In this document: positions 23,966 through 36,400 of the stretch, piece by piece
How the letters are laid out: each line of letters opens with the position of its first letter
How positions within the stretch are numbered: position 1 is the stretch's first letter
Source of the DNA: Enterobacter vonholyi
GTDB taxonomy: Bacteria > Pseudomonadota > Gammaproteobacteria > Enterobacterales > Enterobacteriaceae
Assembly: GCF_008364555.1 (NCBI RefSeq)
Contig: NZ_VTUC01000012.1
Location: 33,537 to 97,536, forward strand
Direction: 5' to 3'
Length of the DNA stretch: 64,000 bases
Made by a program: the position numbers and the translations under genes
Notes under the pieces: generated by a model
Told to the model about the DNA's origin: nothing
Seen by the model: only the letters and a program-made list of their open reading frames with translations
The model's database searches: none

Positions 23966-24376
23966 ATGCGTAACTTCGATCTTTCTCCGCTATACCGTTC
24001 TGCAATTGGTTTTGACCGTCTGTTTAACCATTTAGAAAATAACCAAAGCCAGAGCAACGGCTACCCTCCATACAATGTTGAGCTGGTCGACGAAAACCAC
24101 TACCGCATCGCCATTGCCGTCGCCGGTTTTGCAGAAAACGAACTGGAGATCACCGCGCAGGACAACCTGCTGGTGGTGAAAGGTTCCCATACGGCCGAGC
24201 AGAAAGAACGTACCTACCTTTATCAGGGCATCGCCGAGCGCAACTTTGAACGCAAGTTCCAGTTAGCCGAGAACATTCACGTGAAAGGCGCGAACCTGGT
24301 CAACGGCCTGCTGTTTATCGAACTGGAACGTGTGATTCCGGAAGAGAAAAAACCGCGTCGTATCGAAATTAACTAA
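23966..24376 (+). CDS. ibpA: Small heat-shock protein IbpA
   Basis: A 136-aa Hsp20 protein, nearly identical to E. coli IbpA but one residue shorter (one Gly fewer in the SNG/YPP segment). The alpha-crystallin domain spans residues about 35-125 and the C-terminal anchor motif IEIN is present. IbpA binds unfolded proteins with IbpB and hands them to DnaK and ClpB. The frame is open 25 codons upstream, but the ATG at 23966 follows the AGGAG site and gives [17 protein letters not shown]. ibpB lies 133 bp downstream. Confidence 0.98.
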   Translation: MRNFDLSPLYRSAIGFDRLFNHLENNQSQSNGYPPYNVELVDENHYRIAIAVAGFAENELEITAQDNLLVVKGSHTAEQKERTYLYQGIAERNFERKFQLAENIHVKGANLVNGLLFIELERVIPEEKKPRRIEIN

Positions 24377-24509
24377 TTATGCGGGTCGCGCGAGCGGCCC
24401 ACCCGGACTTGTTTGCCGTAACGGGAGCATATGCGAATCCACCTGGATTTGCAGGAACAACTGCGCACAAAAAATTGTGCCGAACTCGCTTCTCAGAAGG
24501 AGATTTAGT

Positions 24510-24938
24510 ATGCGTAACTACGATTTATCCCCCTTGCTTCGTCAGTGGATTGGTTTTGACAAACTGGCTAACGCCCTGCAAAACACCGCTGAGCAACAGA
24601 CTTTTCCGCCTTACAACATCGAAAAAAGCGACGATAACCACTATCGCATCACCCTGGCGCTGGCCGGCTTCCGCCAGGAGGATCTGGATATCCAGCTCGA
24701 AGGCACGCGTCTGACCGTGAAAGGTACGCCGGAGAAACAAGAGACCGAGACCAAATGGCTGCATCAGGGGCTGGTTAATCAGCCGTTTAGCCTGAGCTTT
24801 ACTCTGGCAGACCATATGGACGTCTCCGGCGCAACGTTTACAAACGGGCTGCTGCATATCGACCTGACCCGTAACGTGCCGGAAGCCATCGCGCCGCAGC
24901 GTATCGCCATTAGCGACCGGCCGGCGTTAAACAGTTAA
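24510..24938 (+). CDS. ibpB: Small heat-shock protein IbpB
   Basis: A 142-aa Hsp20 paralogue of IbpA starting [19 protein letters not shown], with the alpha-crystallin domain at about 35-125 and the C-terminal I-x-I anchor (RIAI). It makes IbpA aggregates easier to refold. The ATG at 24510 follows AAGGAG (24497-24502). Just upstream, CGCTTCTCAGAAGGAG could partly hide that site, a second thermometer-like element in the 133-bp ibpA-ibpB gap. The gene is expected to be read from the ibpA promoter. Confidence 0.97.
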   Translation: MRNYDLSPLLRQWIGFDKLANALQNTAEQQTFPPYNIEKSDDNHYRITLALAGFRQEDLDIQLEGTRLTVKGTPEKQETETKWLHQGLVNQPFSLSFTLADHMDVSGATFTNGLLHIDLTRNVPEAIAPQRIAISDRPALNS

Positions 24939-24967
24939 CAGTGTGCGGGCTGGTGCCCTCATCCCGG

Positions 24968-25024
24968 CCCTCTCCCACAGGGAGAGGGTGAAAAGATAAA
25001 GCCCTGCCACGACAGGGCTTTTTT
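24968..25024 (+). terminator. Double hairpin and terminator after ibpB
   Basis: CCCTCTCCC-ACA-GGGAGAGGG (24968-24988) is followed by AAGCCCTG-CCACGA-CAGGGCTT and TTTT (24999-25024). The second is a standard terminator for ibpAB; the first is a dispersed enterobacterial palindrome. Confidence 0.85.
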
Positions 25025-25103
25025 GTGCGCCATCGCCCATACAACCGCCCACGGCTCTGAGAGAATCCTTAGCATAACTAAGGTTATGCCAAGGAAGTGG
25101 ATC

Positions 25104-26765
25104 ATGAGTGATATCGCGTTAACCGTAAGCGTGTTGGCCCTGGTCGCTGTTGTTGGCCTGTGGATAGGGAATATCAAAATCCGCGGCGTCGGGTTTGGGA
25201 TAGGCGGGGTACTGTTTGGCGGCATTTTTGTCGGGCACTTTGCCGACAAGCTCGGGCTGGTCCTCAGCGCCGAAATGCTCCACTTTACCCAGGAGTTCGG
25301 CCTGATCCTCTTCGTTTACACCATCGGTATTCAGGTGGGACCGGGATTTTTCGCCTCACTTCGGGTCTCCGGATTACGGCTCAACCTGTTTGCCCTCGGC
25401 ATTGTGATAATGGGCGGGCTGGTCACAGCGATTCTGCACAAAATCTTCGATATCCCGCTCCCCGTAGTGCTGGGCATTTTCTCCGGGGCGGTCACCAACA
25501 CGCCTGCGCTCGGCGCGGGGCAGCAGATCCTTCGCGATTTGGGTATCGAACCCGGCATCGTCGACCAGATGGGGATGAGCTACGCCATGGCCTATCCGTT
25601 TGGCATTTGCGGCATTCTGCTCTCCATGTGGCTGGTCCGCGTCCTGTTTCGCATTAACGTCGACAAAGAGGCGAAGGACCATGAAACCACGCTCACCAAC
25701 GGCCATATGCCGATCAAAACCATCAATATTCGGGTTGATAACCCTAATCTGAATAATATGGCGATTCAGGACGTGCCGATCCTGAACAGCGCCAATATCA
25801 TCTGCTCCCGCCTTAAGCGCGACGATATGCTGATGGTCCCCGCACCCGGCACCGTCATTCAGCAAGGCGATCTGCTGCACCTTGTCGGTCAGCCCGGGGA
25901 TTTAAATAACGCGCGGCTGGTGATTGGTCAGGAAGTGGATACCTCGCTCTCAACCCGCGGCACCGATATGCGGGTGGAGCGCGTGGTGGTAACAAACGAG
26001 CATGTTCTCGGCAAGAAAATACGCGATCTGCAGGTAAAAGAGCGCTATGACGTGGTGATCTCCCGCCTCAACCGTGCGGGTGTCGAGCTGGTCGCCAGCC
26101 CGGAGGCCAGCCTGCAGTTCGGGGATATCCTCAACCTGGTCGGTCGCCCCTCGTCCATTGACGCCGTGGCGGATATGGTGGGCAACGCCCAGCAGAAACT
26201 GCAGCAGGTGCAGATGCTGCCGGTGTTTATCGGTATCGGGCTCGGCGTGCTGCTCGGTTCTATCCCTGTGTACGTGCCGGGCTTCCCGGTGGCGCTCAAG
26301 CTGGGTCTGGCGGGCGGGCCGCTGATTATGGCGTTGATCCTCGGGCGTATCGGCTGCATCGGCAAGCTCTACTGGTTTATGCCGCCAAGCGCTAACCTGG
26401 CGCTGCGCGAGCTGGGCATCGTGCTGTTCCTTGCGGTGGTCGGGCTGAAGTCCGGCGGGGATTTCGTCGACACCCTGATCAAGGGCGAAGGGATGAGCTG
26501 GGTCGGTTACGGCATCTTTATCACGGCGATTCCTTTGCTGACGGTGGGCATACTGGCGCGGATGTTCGCCAAAATGAACTACCTGACGCTGTGCGGCATG
26601 CTGGCGGGTTCCATGACCGATCCGCCCGCGCTGGCCTTTGCCAACAACCTGCACGCCACCAGCGGCGCGGCAGCGCTCTCCTATGCCACCGTCTACCCGC
26701 TGGTGATGTTCCTGCGCATCATCACTCCACAGCTACTGGCGGTGCTGTTCTGGGGGATGAGCTAG
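25104..26765 (+). CDS. yidE: AAE-family putative transporter YidE
   Basis: A 553-aa membrane protein, the same length as E. coli YidE, starting [18 protein letters not shown] after an AAGGAAG site; the frame is open 27 codons further upstream. Two blocks of five or six hydrophobic spans flank a central soluble part (residues about 195-370) with two RCK_C/TrkA-C domains. The repeats [14 protein letters not shown] and [14 protein letters not shown] are the family's duplicated pore-like motif. The substrate is unknown; relatives include aspartate:alanine exchangers. Its 3' end overlaps convergent yidP by 33 bp. Confidence 0.94.
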   Translation: MSDIALTVSVLALVAVVGLWIGNIKIRGVGFGIGGVLFGGIFVGHFADKLGLVLSAEMLHFTQEFGLILFVYTIGIQVGPGFFASLRVSGLRLNLFALGIVIMGGLVTAILHKIFDIPLPVVLGIFSGAVTNTPALGAGQQILRDLGIEPGIVDQMGMSYAMAYPFGICGILLSMWLVRVLFRINVDKEAKDHETTLTNGHMPIKTINIRVDNPNLNNMAIQDVPILNSANIICSRLKRDDMLMVPAPGTVIQQGDLLHLVGQPGDLNNARLVIGQEVDTSLSTRGTDMRVERVVVTNEHVLGKKIRDLQVKERYDVVISRLNRAGVELVASPEASLQFGDILNLVGRPSSIDAVADMVGNAQQKLQQVQMLPVFIGIGLGVLLGSIPVYVPGFPVALKLGLAGGPLIMALILGRIGCIGKLYWFMPPSANLALRELGIVLFLAVVGLKSGGDFVDTLIKGEGMSWVGYGIFITAIPLLTVGILARMFAKMNYLTLCGMLAGSMTDPPALAFANNLHATSGAAALSYATVYPLVMFLRIITPQLLAVLFWGMS

Positions 26766-27479
26766 TAAATCTTCCGGGTGGATGCGCCGCAAATGGTAGT
26801 CCACCTGGTAATCGCTGGTATTTCGGAACATCACGGAATAATTAAGGAACTCGCCGCTGTCGCTGTAGGAAAGCGAGGTGATACGCAGCAGCGGCGTCTG
26901 TTCCGGCAGGTTCATATAACCGGCCAGCTGTTTATCGGCCAGCACGGGCGTCAGGCTCTCGTAGTTGCCGCTGATGGTGATCCCGCACTCCTTCTCGATG
27001 TAATCAAACTTTGACCCTTCAAGATGCGCCAGCGACAGGTTGCGAAACAGCTTCACCGGCATAAAGCTGTCCTCCAGCATCAGCGGTTTTCCGTCCACGT
27101 AGCGCACCCGTCTGGAAAAGTAGATCCGCTCATCCACCTGAATCCGCAGCTGGCTGGCGATGGCGGGCGGGGCGGGCATCACTTCGAACTGTAAGACCTT
27201 ACTCTGCACCTCTTTTCCCTGCTGACGCAACACCTCCACCAGCCCGGTCAGGTTGGTGGTTTCGTGGTGAACGTCTTTGCGCGACACAAACGTTCCGCTA
27301 CCGTGCCGCCGTTCAACCAGCCCCCAGCTCACCAGCAGATCCAGCGCCTTGCGGATGGTCATTCGCGCCACGCCAAATTCCTGCGCCAGCGCTTTCTCGC
27401 CCGGCAGCGGGCTGCCGATGTTGTAGTCAGACGAATTCAGCCGCAGCCGCAATCTGTCAGCAATGGATTTGTAGATCAC
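26733..27479 (-). CDS. yidP: GntR-family regulator YidP of the alpha-glucoside operon
   Basis: A 248-aa HutC-subfamily GntR regulator. The winged helix (residues about 1-70, [25 protein letters not shown]) precedes a UTRA ligand-binding domain. It matches E. coli YidP and lies divergent to the glvC-glvA operon, which it probably controls in response to a sugar phosphate. The 3' end overlaps yidE by 33 bp. Its ribosome site GAGAGG sits within the intergenic repeat AGTAGACCT (complement strand). Confidence 0.93.
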   Translation of the reverse strand: MIYKSIADRLRLRLNSSDYNIGSPLPGEKALAQEFGVARMTIRKALDLLVSWGLVERRHGSGTFVSRKDVHHETTNLTGLVEVLRQQGKEVQSKVLQFEVMPAPPAIASQLRIQVDERIYFSRRVRYVDGKPLMLEDSFMPVKLFRNLSLAHLEGSKFDYIEKECGITISGNYESLTPVLADKQLAGYMNLPEQTPLLRITSLSYSDSGEFLNYSVMFRNTSDYQVDYHLRRIHPEDLLAHPPEQHRQ

Positions 27480-27700
27480 CAGTAGACCTCTCTGCCATTA
27501 TCAGGGCGTGGATGGCGTCCTGACATGTCCATATTTACCGTAAAAAGTAGACCTGATTGGTCAAAATAAAACCATGAATGCGATCACGAATCGCAGCGGC
27601 ACGCCATGTTCGCGCATCAGTAAGTTCTTATGCTCACCTCAGGCCAGCAAAAAACCATAAAGGCCTCTACCCCTACAGGTTGTTTCATGAGGATTTAAAA
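27480..27700. promoter_or_regulatory. yidP-glvC intergenic control region
   Basis: The 221-bp gap contains a 9-bp direct repeat AGTAGACCT at 27481-27489 and 27546-27554, and a dyad TGCGAT-N5-ATCGCA at 27579-27595. Any of these could be a YidP operator. No convincing sigma-70 promoter was assigned. The glvC ribosome site is GAGGA at 27689-27693. Confidence 0.4.
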
Positions 27701-30642
<2,942 letters not shown>

Positions 30643-30734
30643 TCGTCCTGACCGACATCGCCCGATGTCGGTCTCCTTGTCCTTGTCAATTTACGCTATG
30701 CTGAAGCCTGCCCGTAGCTCGACAAGGAACCTTC

Positions 30735-31082
30735 ATGAAAATTTCCCGCCTCGGCGAAGCGCCGGACTACCGCTTCTCGCTGGCTAATGAACGCACGTTT
30801 TTAGCGTGGATCCGCACCGCGCTGGGATTCCTTGCCGCAGGGGTGGGTCTCGACCAGCTCGCGCCTGATTTTGCCACGCCGCTGATTCGCGAGGTGCTGG
30901 CGCTGCTCCTGTGCCTGTTTGCGGGCGTGCTGGCGGTTTACGGCTATCTGCGCTGGCTGCGCAATGAGAAGGCGATGCGTCTGAAGCAGGATCTGCCCTA
31001 TACGCGCGGGTTATTCATCATCAGCGCGGTTTTGCTGGCGGTGACGGGCGTGGTGATGGTGCTGGTGTTCTATGGCGGATAG
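30735..31082 (+). CDS. yidH: Inner membrane protein YidH (DUF202)
   Basis: A 115-aa protein with three predicted membrane spans and the DUF202 signature FSLANERTFLAWIRTALGFLAAG. It matches E. coli YidH. The function is unknown. A GACAAGGAAC site precedes the ATG. It overlaps yidG by 11 bp, so the two are translationally coupled, and both belong to the same small family. Confidence 0.93.
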   Translation: MKISRLGEAPDYRFSLANERTFLAWIRTALGFLAAGVGLDQLAPDFATPLIREVLALLLCLFAGVLAVYGYLRWLRNEKAMRLKQDLPYTRGLFIISAVLLAVTGVVMVLVFYGG

Positions 31083-31419
31083 CCGCAAAGCGCGACGGGA
31101 AGCGGACCCCGGCCTGCAGCCTGAACGGACGTCGCTCGCCTGGCTGCGTACGTTGCTGGGGTATGGCGCGCTGATTGCCCTGGCGATTAAGCACAACTGG
31201 CACCATACCGGGGTGCCGTTCTGGATCTCGCTTGTTGTGCTGGCGCTGGTGGCGATTGTTTTATGGCGCTATACCCGCAGCCGTAACCTGATGGACGTGG
31301 CGCAGAACGACTTTGTGCAGCCGAAGGCTGTGCGGGATAAATTCCTGATTGCGCTGGCCGTGCTGTCTCTGTCTTTACTCTTCGCAGTGACTCACATTCA
31401 GCAAATTGTGAGCTTTTAA
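31072..31419 (+). CDS. yidG: Inner membrane protein YidG (DUF202)
   Basis: A 115-aa DUF202 membrane protein (E. coli YidG is about 120 aa). The core LQPERTSLAWLRTLLGYGALIALAI is followed by two further spans. It pairs with YidH; the function is unknown. A REP element follows its stop by 1 bp. Confidence 0.92.
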   Translation: MADSRKARREADPGLQPERTSLAWLRTLLGYGALIALAIKHNWHHTGVPFWISLVVLALVAIVLWRYTRSRNLMDVAQNDFVQPKAVRDKFLIALAVLSLSLLFAVTHIQQIVSF

Positions 31420-31420
31420 A

Positions 31421-31448
31421 GCCCGGTGGCGGCTACGCCTTACCGGGC
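31421..31448. repeat. REP element between yidG and dsdA
   Basis: GCCCGGT-N14-ACCGGGC with a GGCGGCTACGCC core, a typical single REP palindrome between convergent genes. Confidence 0.85.
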
Positions 31449-31454
31449 CTACGA

Positions 31455-32741
31455 TTAGCGGCCTTTTGCTAAATACTTCGCCATCTCGTCTTCCGGCACC
31501 ATCCCACCGCCGGTCGCCCACACCAGGTGGGTAACGTTCGCACCGGCACTGACGCGCAGCGGCCCGGCCATCCCCGCCAGCGCCGACGGTTCCAGACGAA
31601 TGCCTTCCTCCTGCGCCAGCCAGCCGAGCATGTCGTACATGCTCTGATCGGAAAGCGTATAGAATCCGTCGAGCAGGCGCTCCATCGCGCGGCCCACGAA
31701 GCCGGAGGCACGTCCTACCGCCAGTCCGTCCGCCGCCGTCACGTTATCAATGCCCAGGTCCTGCACGGCAATTTCATCGTGCAGGCCGGTGTAAACCCCC
31801 AGCAGCATGCACGGGGAGTGCGTGGGCTCCGCGAAGAAGCAGTGAACGTTGTCGCCAAAGGCCAGCTTCAGGCCAAACGCCACGCCGCCGGGGCCGCCGC
31901 CGACGCCGCACGGCAGGTAGACATACAGCGGATGCTCCGCATCCACCACGCGGCCCTGTGCGGCAAACTGCGCCTTCAGCCGCTCGCCTGCCACCGCGTA
32001 GCCCAGGAACAGGGTGCGGGAGTTTTCATCGTCAATGAAGAAACAGTTAGGATCGCTTTCCGCCGCTTTGCGTCCCTGCTCCACCGCCACGCCGTAATCC
32101 TGCTCGTATTCCACGACGATCACGCCGTGGCTGCGCAGTTTGGCTTTCTTCCACTCGCGGGCGTCGGCGGACATATGCACCGTCACCTTAAAGCCGATGC
32201 GGGCGCTCATAATGCCGATGGACATACCCAGGTTGCCGGTTGAGCCCACGGCGATGCTGTACTGGCTGAAGAAGTCCTTAAAGCGCGGCTCCAGCAGAAC
32301 GCTGTAGTCGTCTTCAACGCTCAGCAACCCGGCTTCCAGCGCCAGTTTTTCCGCGTGGGTCAGCACCTCATAGATACCGCCGCGCGCTTTAATCGAGCCG
32401 GAGATCGGCAAATGGCTGTCTTTTTTCAGCAGCAGGGTGCCGGGAATGGCCTTGCCGGACTCTTTCTCCAGCCGCGCCTGCATTGCCGGAATCGCGACCA
32501 GTTCGGATTCAATAATCCCGCCCGTTGCCGCCGTCTCCGGGAAGGCTTTCGCCAGATAAGGCGCGAAGCGTTTCAGGCGAGCGTGGGCGTCGTCCACGTC
32601 GGCTTTGGTCAGCCCGACATAGGGCAGCCCTTCAGCCAGCGTCGTGGTGCGCGGGTTAAGCCAGGTGGTTTCTTTCAGGGCAATCAGATCCTCAACCAGA
32701 GGAAACTGTGCGGTTAAAGTAGTGATAGTTGCGTTTTCCAT
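31455..32741 (-). CDS. dsdA: D-serine dehydratase DsdA (short form)
   Basis: A 428-aa PLP enzyme that deaminates D-serine to pyruvate and ammonia. The PLP lysine is Lys118 in SGSIKARGG and the glycine-rich phosphate loop is [11 protein letters not shown]. coli DsdA is 442 aa. Compared from memory, the segment between [13 protein letters not shown] and [12 protein letters not shown] lacks about 14 residues, while the rest aligns without gaps; this is in frame. Whether the deletion affects activity is unknown. It lies 17 bp after dsdX in an operon controlled by divergent DsdC. Confidence 0.93.
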   Translation of the reverse strand: MENATITTLTAQFPLVEDLIALKETTWLNPRTTTLAEGLPYVGLTKADVDDAHARLKRFAPYLAKAFPETAATGGIIESELVAIPAMQARLEKESGKAIPGTLLLKKDSHLPISGSIKARGGIYEVLTHAEKLALEAGLLSVEDDYSVLLEPRFKDFFSQYSIAVGSTGNLGMSIGIMSARIGFKVTVHMSADAREWKKAKLRSHGVIVVEYEQDYGVAVEQGRKAAESDPNCFFIDDENSRTLFLGYAVAGERLKAQFAAQGRVVDAEHPLYVYLPCGVGGGPGGVAFGLKLAFGDNVHCFFAEPTHSPCMLLGVYTGLHDEIAVQDLGIDNVTAADGLAVGRASGFVGRAMERLLDGFYTLSDQSMYDMLGWLAQEEGIRLEPSALAGMAGPLRVSAGANVTHLVWATGGGMVPEDEMAKYLAKGR

Positions 32742-32758
32742 AATACGTCTCTTCGCGC

Positions 32759-34096
32759 TCAGATAATGAAAGAAAGCAGGAATGTGCCGCCAAGTGCAAG
32801 CACCGAGGCGATAAACGTCGCCGTCGTATAGTATTTGAAGGTCTCATTCAGGGTCGCGCCGCAGTATTGCTTCACCAGCCAGAAGAGAGAATCGGTCACG
32901 ATCGTGCAGCCAATCGCGCCGGAACCGATGGCAATGGTGATGATCTCCGGGCTGACGTTCGGGTAGAGCGGCAGCATCGGCGCGACTATCGCCGTGGCGC
33001 CCATCATCGCGACTGTGGCGGAGCCAACCGCGGCATGCAGCACCAGCGCCACCAGCCAGGCGAGCAGGATAGGGTGCATGTGCAGGTTAGAGAGAATTTG
33101 CGCCAGCGAGTCCGCCAGCCCGCTGGTTTTCAGGATGGCGTTGAACGCGCCGCCCGCGCCGATAATCAGCAAAATGTTGGCGATAGAGCCGAAGCCATGC
33201 TCCGTATGGGTTAGCATCGCGCCCATGCCCATATGCTGGCGGATGCCCAGCAGGTAGTAGGCGACAAACACGGCGATAAACATCGCGGTGATGGGGTTGC
33301 CGATAAACTCCAGCAGCGTATACAGCGTGCCGTCTTTTGCCATGTTCAGTTCGGCGATGGTCTTCACCAGCATCAGGGCAATCGGCAGCAGCACCGTGAA
33401 CAGCGTGGCGCCCAGCGACGGCAGGGTGTGCTCTTCCCGCACCTTCAGGTCTGAAAATTCTGCCGGAACCGGTTTAAACGGCAGACGATTGCCGAGCAGC
33501 TTCAGGAACAGCGGGCCACCGACCATAGAGGCCATCAGGCCCACCAGCAGGCCGTAGACGATCACCGTCCCGACGTCCGCCCCTAATTTATTGGTCACAA
33601 ACAGCGCGGCCGGATGCGGCGGCACCACGCAGTGCACCGCCATCAGCGCGGTACAGAGCGGAATGGCCAGCTTAAGCAGCGACGTGTTGGTCTTTTTGGC
33701 GATGGAAAACGCCAGAGGGATCAGCAGAACCACGCCCACTTCCACGAACAGCGTAATGCCGCAGATTAGGCCTACCAGCACCATAATCACGTCTGCCGAC
33801 AGCCAGCGGCAGCGCTGCAGGGCGATCCCGATGCGCTCTGCCGCGCCCGAAACCTCCATCATCTTGCCTAGAATGGTTCCAAGGCCGATAACCGCCGCCA
33901 GAAAGCCCAGCGTGCCGCCAATCCCGCTCTCGATGGCGTTTACCATATCCAGCGGGCTCATTCCCATCATTGCGCCGACGAAAAAGCTCGCCAGCAGCAG
34001 CGCGAGGAATGGGTGAAACTTCAGTTTTACGATGGTTAAAACAATCAACACGATGCTGACAAGCAGCGTTGCCACAACCCAGACCTGAGATCCCAT
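32759..34096 (-). CDS. dsdX: D-serine permease DsdX
   Basis: A 445-aa member of the gluconate:H+ symporter (GntP) family, equal in length to E. coli DsdX, with about 12 hydrophobic spans. Conserved stretches are [20 protein letters not shown] and [14 protein letters not shown]. It imports D-serine. The start is ATG at 34096 with GGTGAG upstream. dsdA follows after 17 bp; dsdC is divergent 204 bp away. Confidence 0.95.
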   Translation of the reverse strand: MGSQVWVVATLLVSIVLIVLTIVKLKFHPFLALLLASFFVGAMMGMSPLDMVNAIESGIGGTLGFLAAVIGLGTILGKMMEVSGAAERIGIALQRCRWLSADVIMVLVGLICGITLFVEVGVVLLIPLAFSIAKKTNTSLLKLAIPLCTALMAVHCVVPPHPAALFVTNKLGADVGTVIVYGLLVGLMASMVGGPLFLKLLGNRLPFKPVPAEFSDLKVREEHTLPSLGATLFTVLLPIALMLVKTIAELNMAKDGTLYTLLEFIGNPITAMFIAVFVAYYLLGIRQHMGMGAMLTHTEHGFGSIANILLIIGAGGAFNAILKTSGLADSLAQILSNLHMHPILLAWLVALVLHAAVGSATVAMMGATAIVAPMLPLYPNVSPEIITIAIGSGAIGCTIVTDSLFWLVKQYCGATLNETFKYYTTATFIASVLALGGTFLLSFII

Positions 34097-34300
34097 ATCT
34101 CACCTCATCCTTATGTCATCTGGGGGTATTGGACGAAAAAGCGGCGTGGGCTGACAAACGATATAATTTGGCGTTCAGATGAGCCAGATTGAATCAAGTG
34201 AGTGACTATGCTCTAAAAAACGCACTTAATCTGCATTAGGGTCACATAAATTCACCCAGGAACGGTATGCTGAGCGCAGAAAACACGCGTGAGAATTGTG

Positions 34301-35227
34301 ATGACCGATGCAAATGAAGCCAGAAACCGGCTATTAAACGGCTGGCAGCTGTCGAAAATGTACACCTTTGAAGTGGCTGCCCGGCATGAATCCTTCGCGC
34401 TGGCGGCGGAGGAACTGTCGCTTAGCCCCAGCGCGGTAAGCCACCGCATCAACCTGCTGGAAGAAGAGCTGGGTATTCAGCTGTTTGTCCGTTCGCACCG
34501 TAAAGTCGAACTGACGCAGGAGGGAAAGCGCGTTTACTGGACGCTAAAATCGTCCCTCGACACCCTGAATCAGGAGATCCTGGACATCAAAAACCAGGCG
34601 CTGTCCGGCACGCTGACGGTCTACTCCCGGCCATCGATCGCTCAGTGCTGGCTGGTACCCATGCTGGGTGACTTTACCCGCCGCTATCCGTCGATTTCGC
34701 TCACCATCCTGACCGGCAATGATTACGTCAATATGCAGCGAACGGGTGTCGATCTGGCGCTTTATTTCGACGATACGCCACCAAACCATCTGTCTCATCA
34801 CTTCCTGATGGACGAGGAGATTTTGCCCGTCTGCTCCCCGCGGTATGCCCGCGAGCATGAACTGCTGAAAAAACCTGATAACCTCAGCCACTGCACGCTG
34901 CTGCACGACCGTCAGGCCTGGAGTAACGATTCCGGTACGGATGAATGGCTGAGCTGGGCGCAGCACTTTGCGGTGAATATGCCGCCATCGTCGTGTATCG
35001 GTTTCGATCGCTCTGATTTGGCGATTATTGCGGCCATCAATCACGTTGGCGTCGCGATGGGCAGAAAGCGGCTGGTGCAGAAGAGGCTCGAACGGGGCGA
35101 GCTGATCGCCCCGTTTGGTGACAAGACCCTGAAATGCCATCAGCACTACTATGTCTCGACGCTTTCTGGCCGTCAGTGGCCGAAAATAGACGCCTTTATC
35201 GGCTGGCTGAAAGAACTGGCAGGTTGA
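34301..35227 (+). CDS. dsdC: D-serine-responsive activator DsdC
   Basis: A 308-aa LysR regulator close to E. coli DsdC. The winged helix reads KMYTFEVAARHESFALAAEELSL onward with LSPSAVSHRINLLEEELGIQ, and the effector domain follows. It activates dsdXA when D-serine is present. The ATG at 34301 (MTDANEARNRLLNGW) aligns with the E. coli start; the open frame reaches four codons upstream to a GTG at 34289. The 204-bp gap to dsdX should hold the DsdC operators, but no palindrome was assigned. Confidence 0.95.
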   Translation: MTDANEARNRLLNGWQLSKMYTFEVAARHESFALAAEELSLSPSAVSHRINLLEEELGIQLFVRSHRKVELTQEGKRVYWTLKSSLDTLNQEILDIKNQALSGTLTVYSRPSIAQCWLVPMLGDFTRRYPSISLTILTGNDYVNMQRTGVDLALYFDDTPPNHLSHHFLMDEEILPVCSPRYAREHELLKKPDNLSHCTLLHDRQAWSNDSGTDEWLSWAQHFAVNMPPSSCIGFDRSDLAIIAAINHVGVAMGRKRLVQKRLERGELIAPFGDKTLKCHQHYYVSTLSGRQWPKIDAFIGWLKELAG

Positions 35228-35311
35228 AGAATTATTACGCTTTCGCTCTACACCAAATGTGAAAAAGCGTGCTAAATACAGGTAATGCTTTCGATTTATC
35301 CAGGGTAAACC

Positions 35312-36400
35312 GTGTTAAAGCCTTTTATTGCCTTTGCATTACTGATCTCTTCCGGCTGGGCGATGGCCGCTGAGCCGCCGCTGACGGCTGCCCGTTATGC
35401 GCAGCAGCTGGGCGTCGGGATGGATGTGGACTGGGCGCGCACCGAACGCGGCATACGTGAATTCGACCCGCTGGTGGTCCGCGATTTTCGTGCAAAAGGC
35501 ATTACCCACGTGCGCATCCGCGTGGCCGATGAGCCGACGGAAGCGCGGTTAATTCACCTTCGCAAGCTGGTAGAAGCCTGCGAGCAGTATGGCGTGATCC
35601 CGATAATTGCTTATCAGGCTGATGAATATAAAAACGACCCGAAAGCCGATAACGAGAAAGAGACGGTCAACTGGTGGATTGCCGTGGCACACTATTTCGG
35701 CCAAAGCTATCCGCAGCTGGGTTTTGATCTCATCTATGAGCCGGCCGACAAGCTTAACCACAGCCTGGCGTCGCTAAACCGCGTGTATGAAAAATCTATT
35801 AAAGCGATCCACGACATCGACCCCCAGCGCATGATCTTTATTGCGCCGCGCCTGCGTGCCGCACCGGAGGATTTATCCAGCCTGAAGCTGCCTGCGCACA
35901 GCCAAAACTACCTGCTGGCGGAGTGGCATATTTTCCCGTGGGGGCCGCTGAAAAATGGTGGTAAATACCCGTGGACGTCCGGCACGGCGGCGGAGAAAGC
36001 GGCTATCCATAATCGCATCAATACCGCCCTGCACTGGCAGCAAAAAACCGGTCACGTTAGCTGGGTCGGGGGCTGGGGCGTGGGGGAGTCAAACCACCTT
36101 ACGCCAACCGCTTCGCAAATGGCCTTCGCCACCTTTATGGCCTGCGAACTGCAAAAAGCGAAAATCCCGTATGCGCTTAACGCGGATTTCCAGTTTTACG
36201 ACGGGGAAGAGGGGGCATGGCGGCCTGCGCCAGAGCCCTTACTGCAGGCGATGATAACGCCTGCCTGTGAAAAGCCCGGCGAGAAGCCGGGCCATCATGC
36301 GCTTAAACCGGCTGCTCGTGATGCGGAACGCGCGACGCCAGCGGCAGCCAGCACAGTAAAATCAGCAGCCCCATCAGCGTCATCAACAACCCCAAACTAG
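35312..36400 (+). CDS. Secreted GH5-like cellulase-family protein with C-terminal run-on
   Basis: A 362-aa protein with a signal peptide (cut near residue 20, AMAA) and a TIM-barrel glycoside hydrolase family 5-like domain at about residues 30-315. The likely acid/base Glu is in FDLIYEPAD, where the usual NEP is YEP. The expected nucleophile region reads WVGGWGVGESN, where related enzymes usually carry GE(F/W)G, so the nucleophile may be lost or shifted. The last 33 residues are low-complexity (Ala/Ser/Pro) and are encoded antisense to the end of emrD. The DNA just before encodes the emrD terminator stem. The substrate is unknown. It was probably acquired, since it sits between dsdC and emrD. 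Confidence 0.75.
   Translation: MLKPFIAFALLISSGWAMAAEPPLTAARYAQQLGVGMDVDWARTERGIREFDPLVVRDFRAKGITHVRIRVADEPTEARLIHLRKLVEACEQYGVIPIIAYQADEYKNDPKADNEKETVNWWIAVAHYFGQSYPQLGFDLIYEPADKLNHSLASLNRVYEKSIKAIHDIDPQRMIFIAPRLRAAPEDLSSLKLPAHSQNYLLAEWHIFPWGPLKNGGKYPWTSGTAAEKAAIHNRINTALHWQQKTGHVSWVGGWGVGESNHLTPTASQMAFATFMACELQKAKIPYALNADFQFYDGEEGAWRPAPEPLLQAMITPACEKPGEKPGHHALKPAARDAERATPAAASTVKSAAPSASSTTPN
36270..36292 (-). terminator. emrD terminator
   Basis: On the minus strand GCCCGGC-TTCTC-GCCGGGC is followed by TTTT, 10 nt after the emrD stop. It lies inside the coding region of the convergent GH5-like gene. Confidence 0.8.

Noticed and set aside
24968..24988. Perfect CCCTCTCCC inverted repeat as an IS or attachment site
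   Set aside because: No flanking duplication or transposase; it is a common dispersed enterobacterial hairpin.
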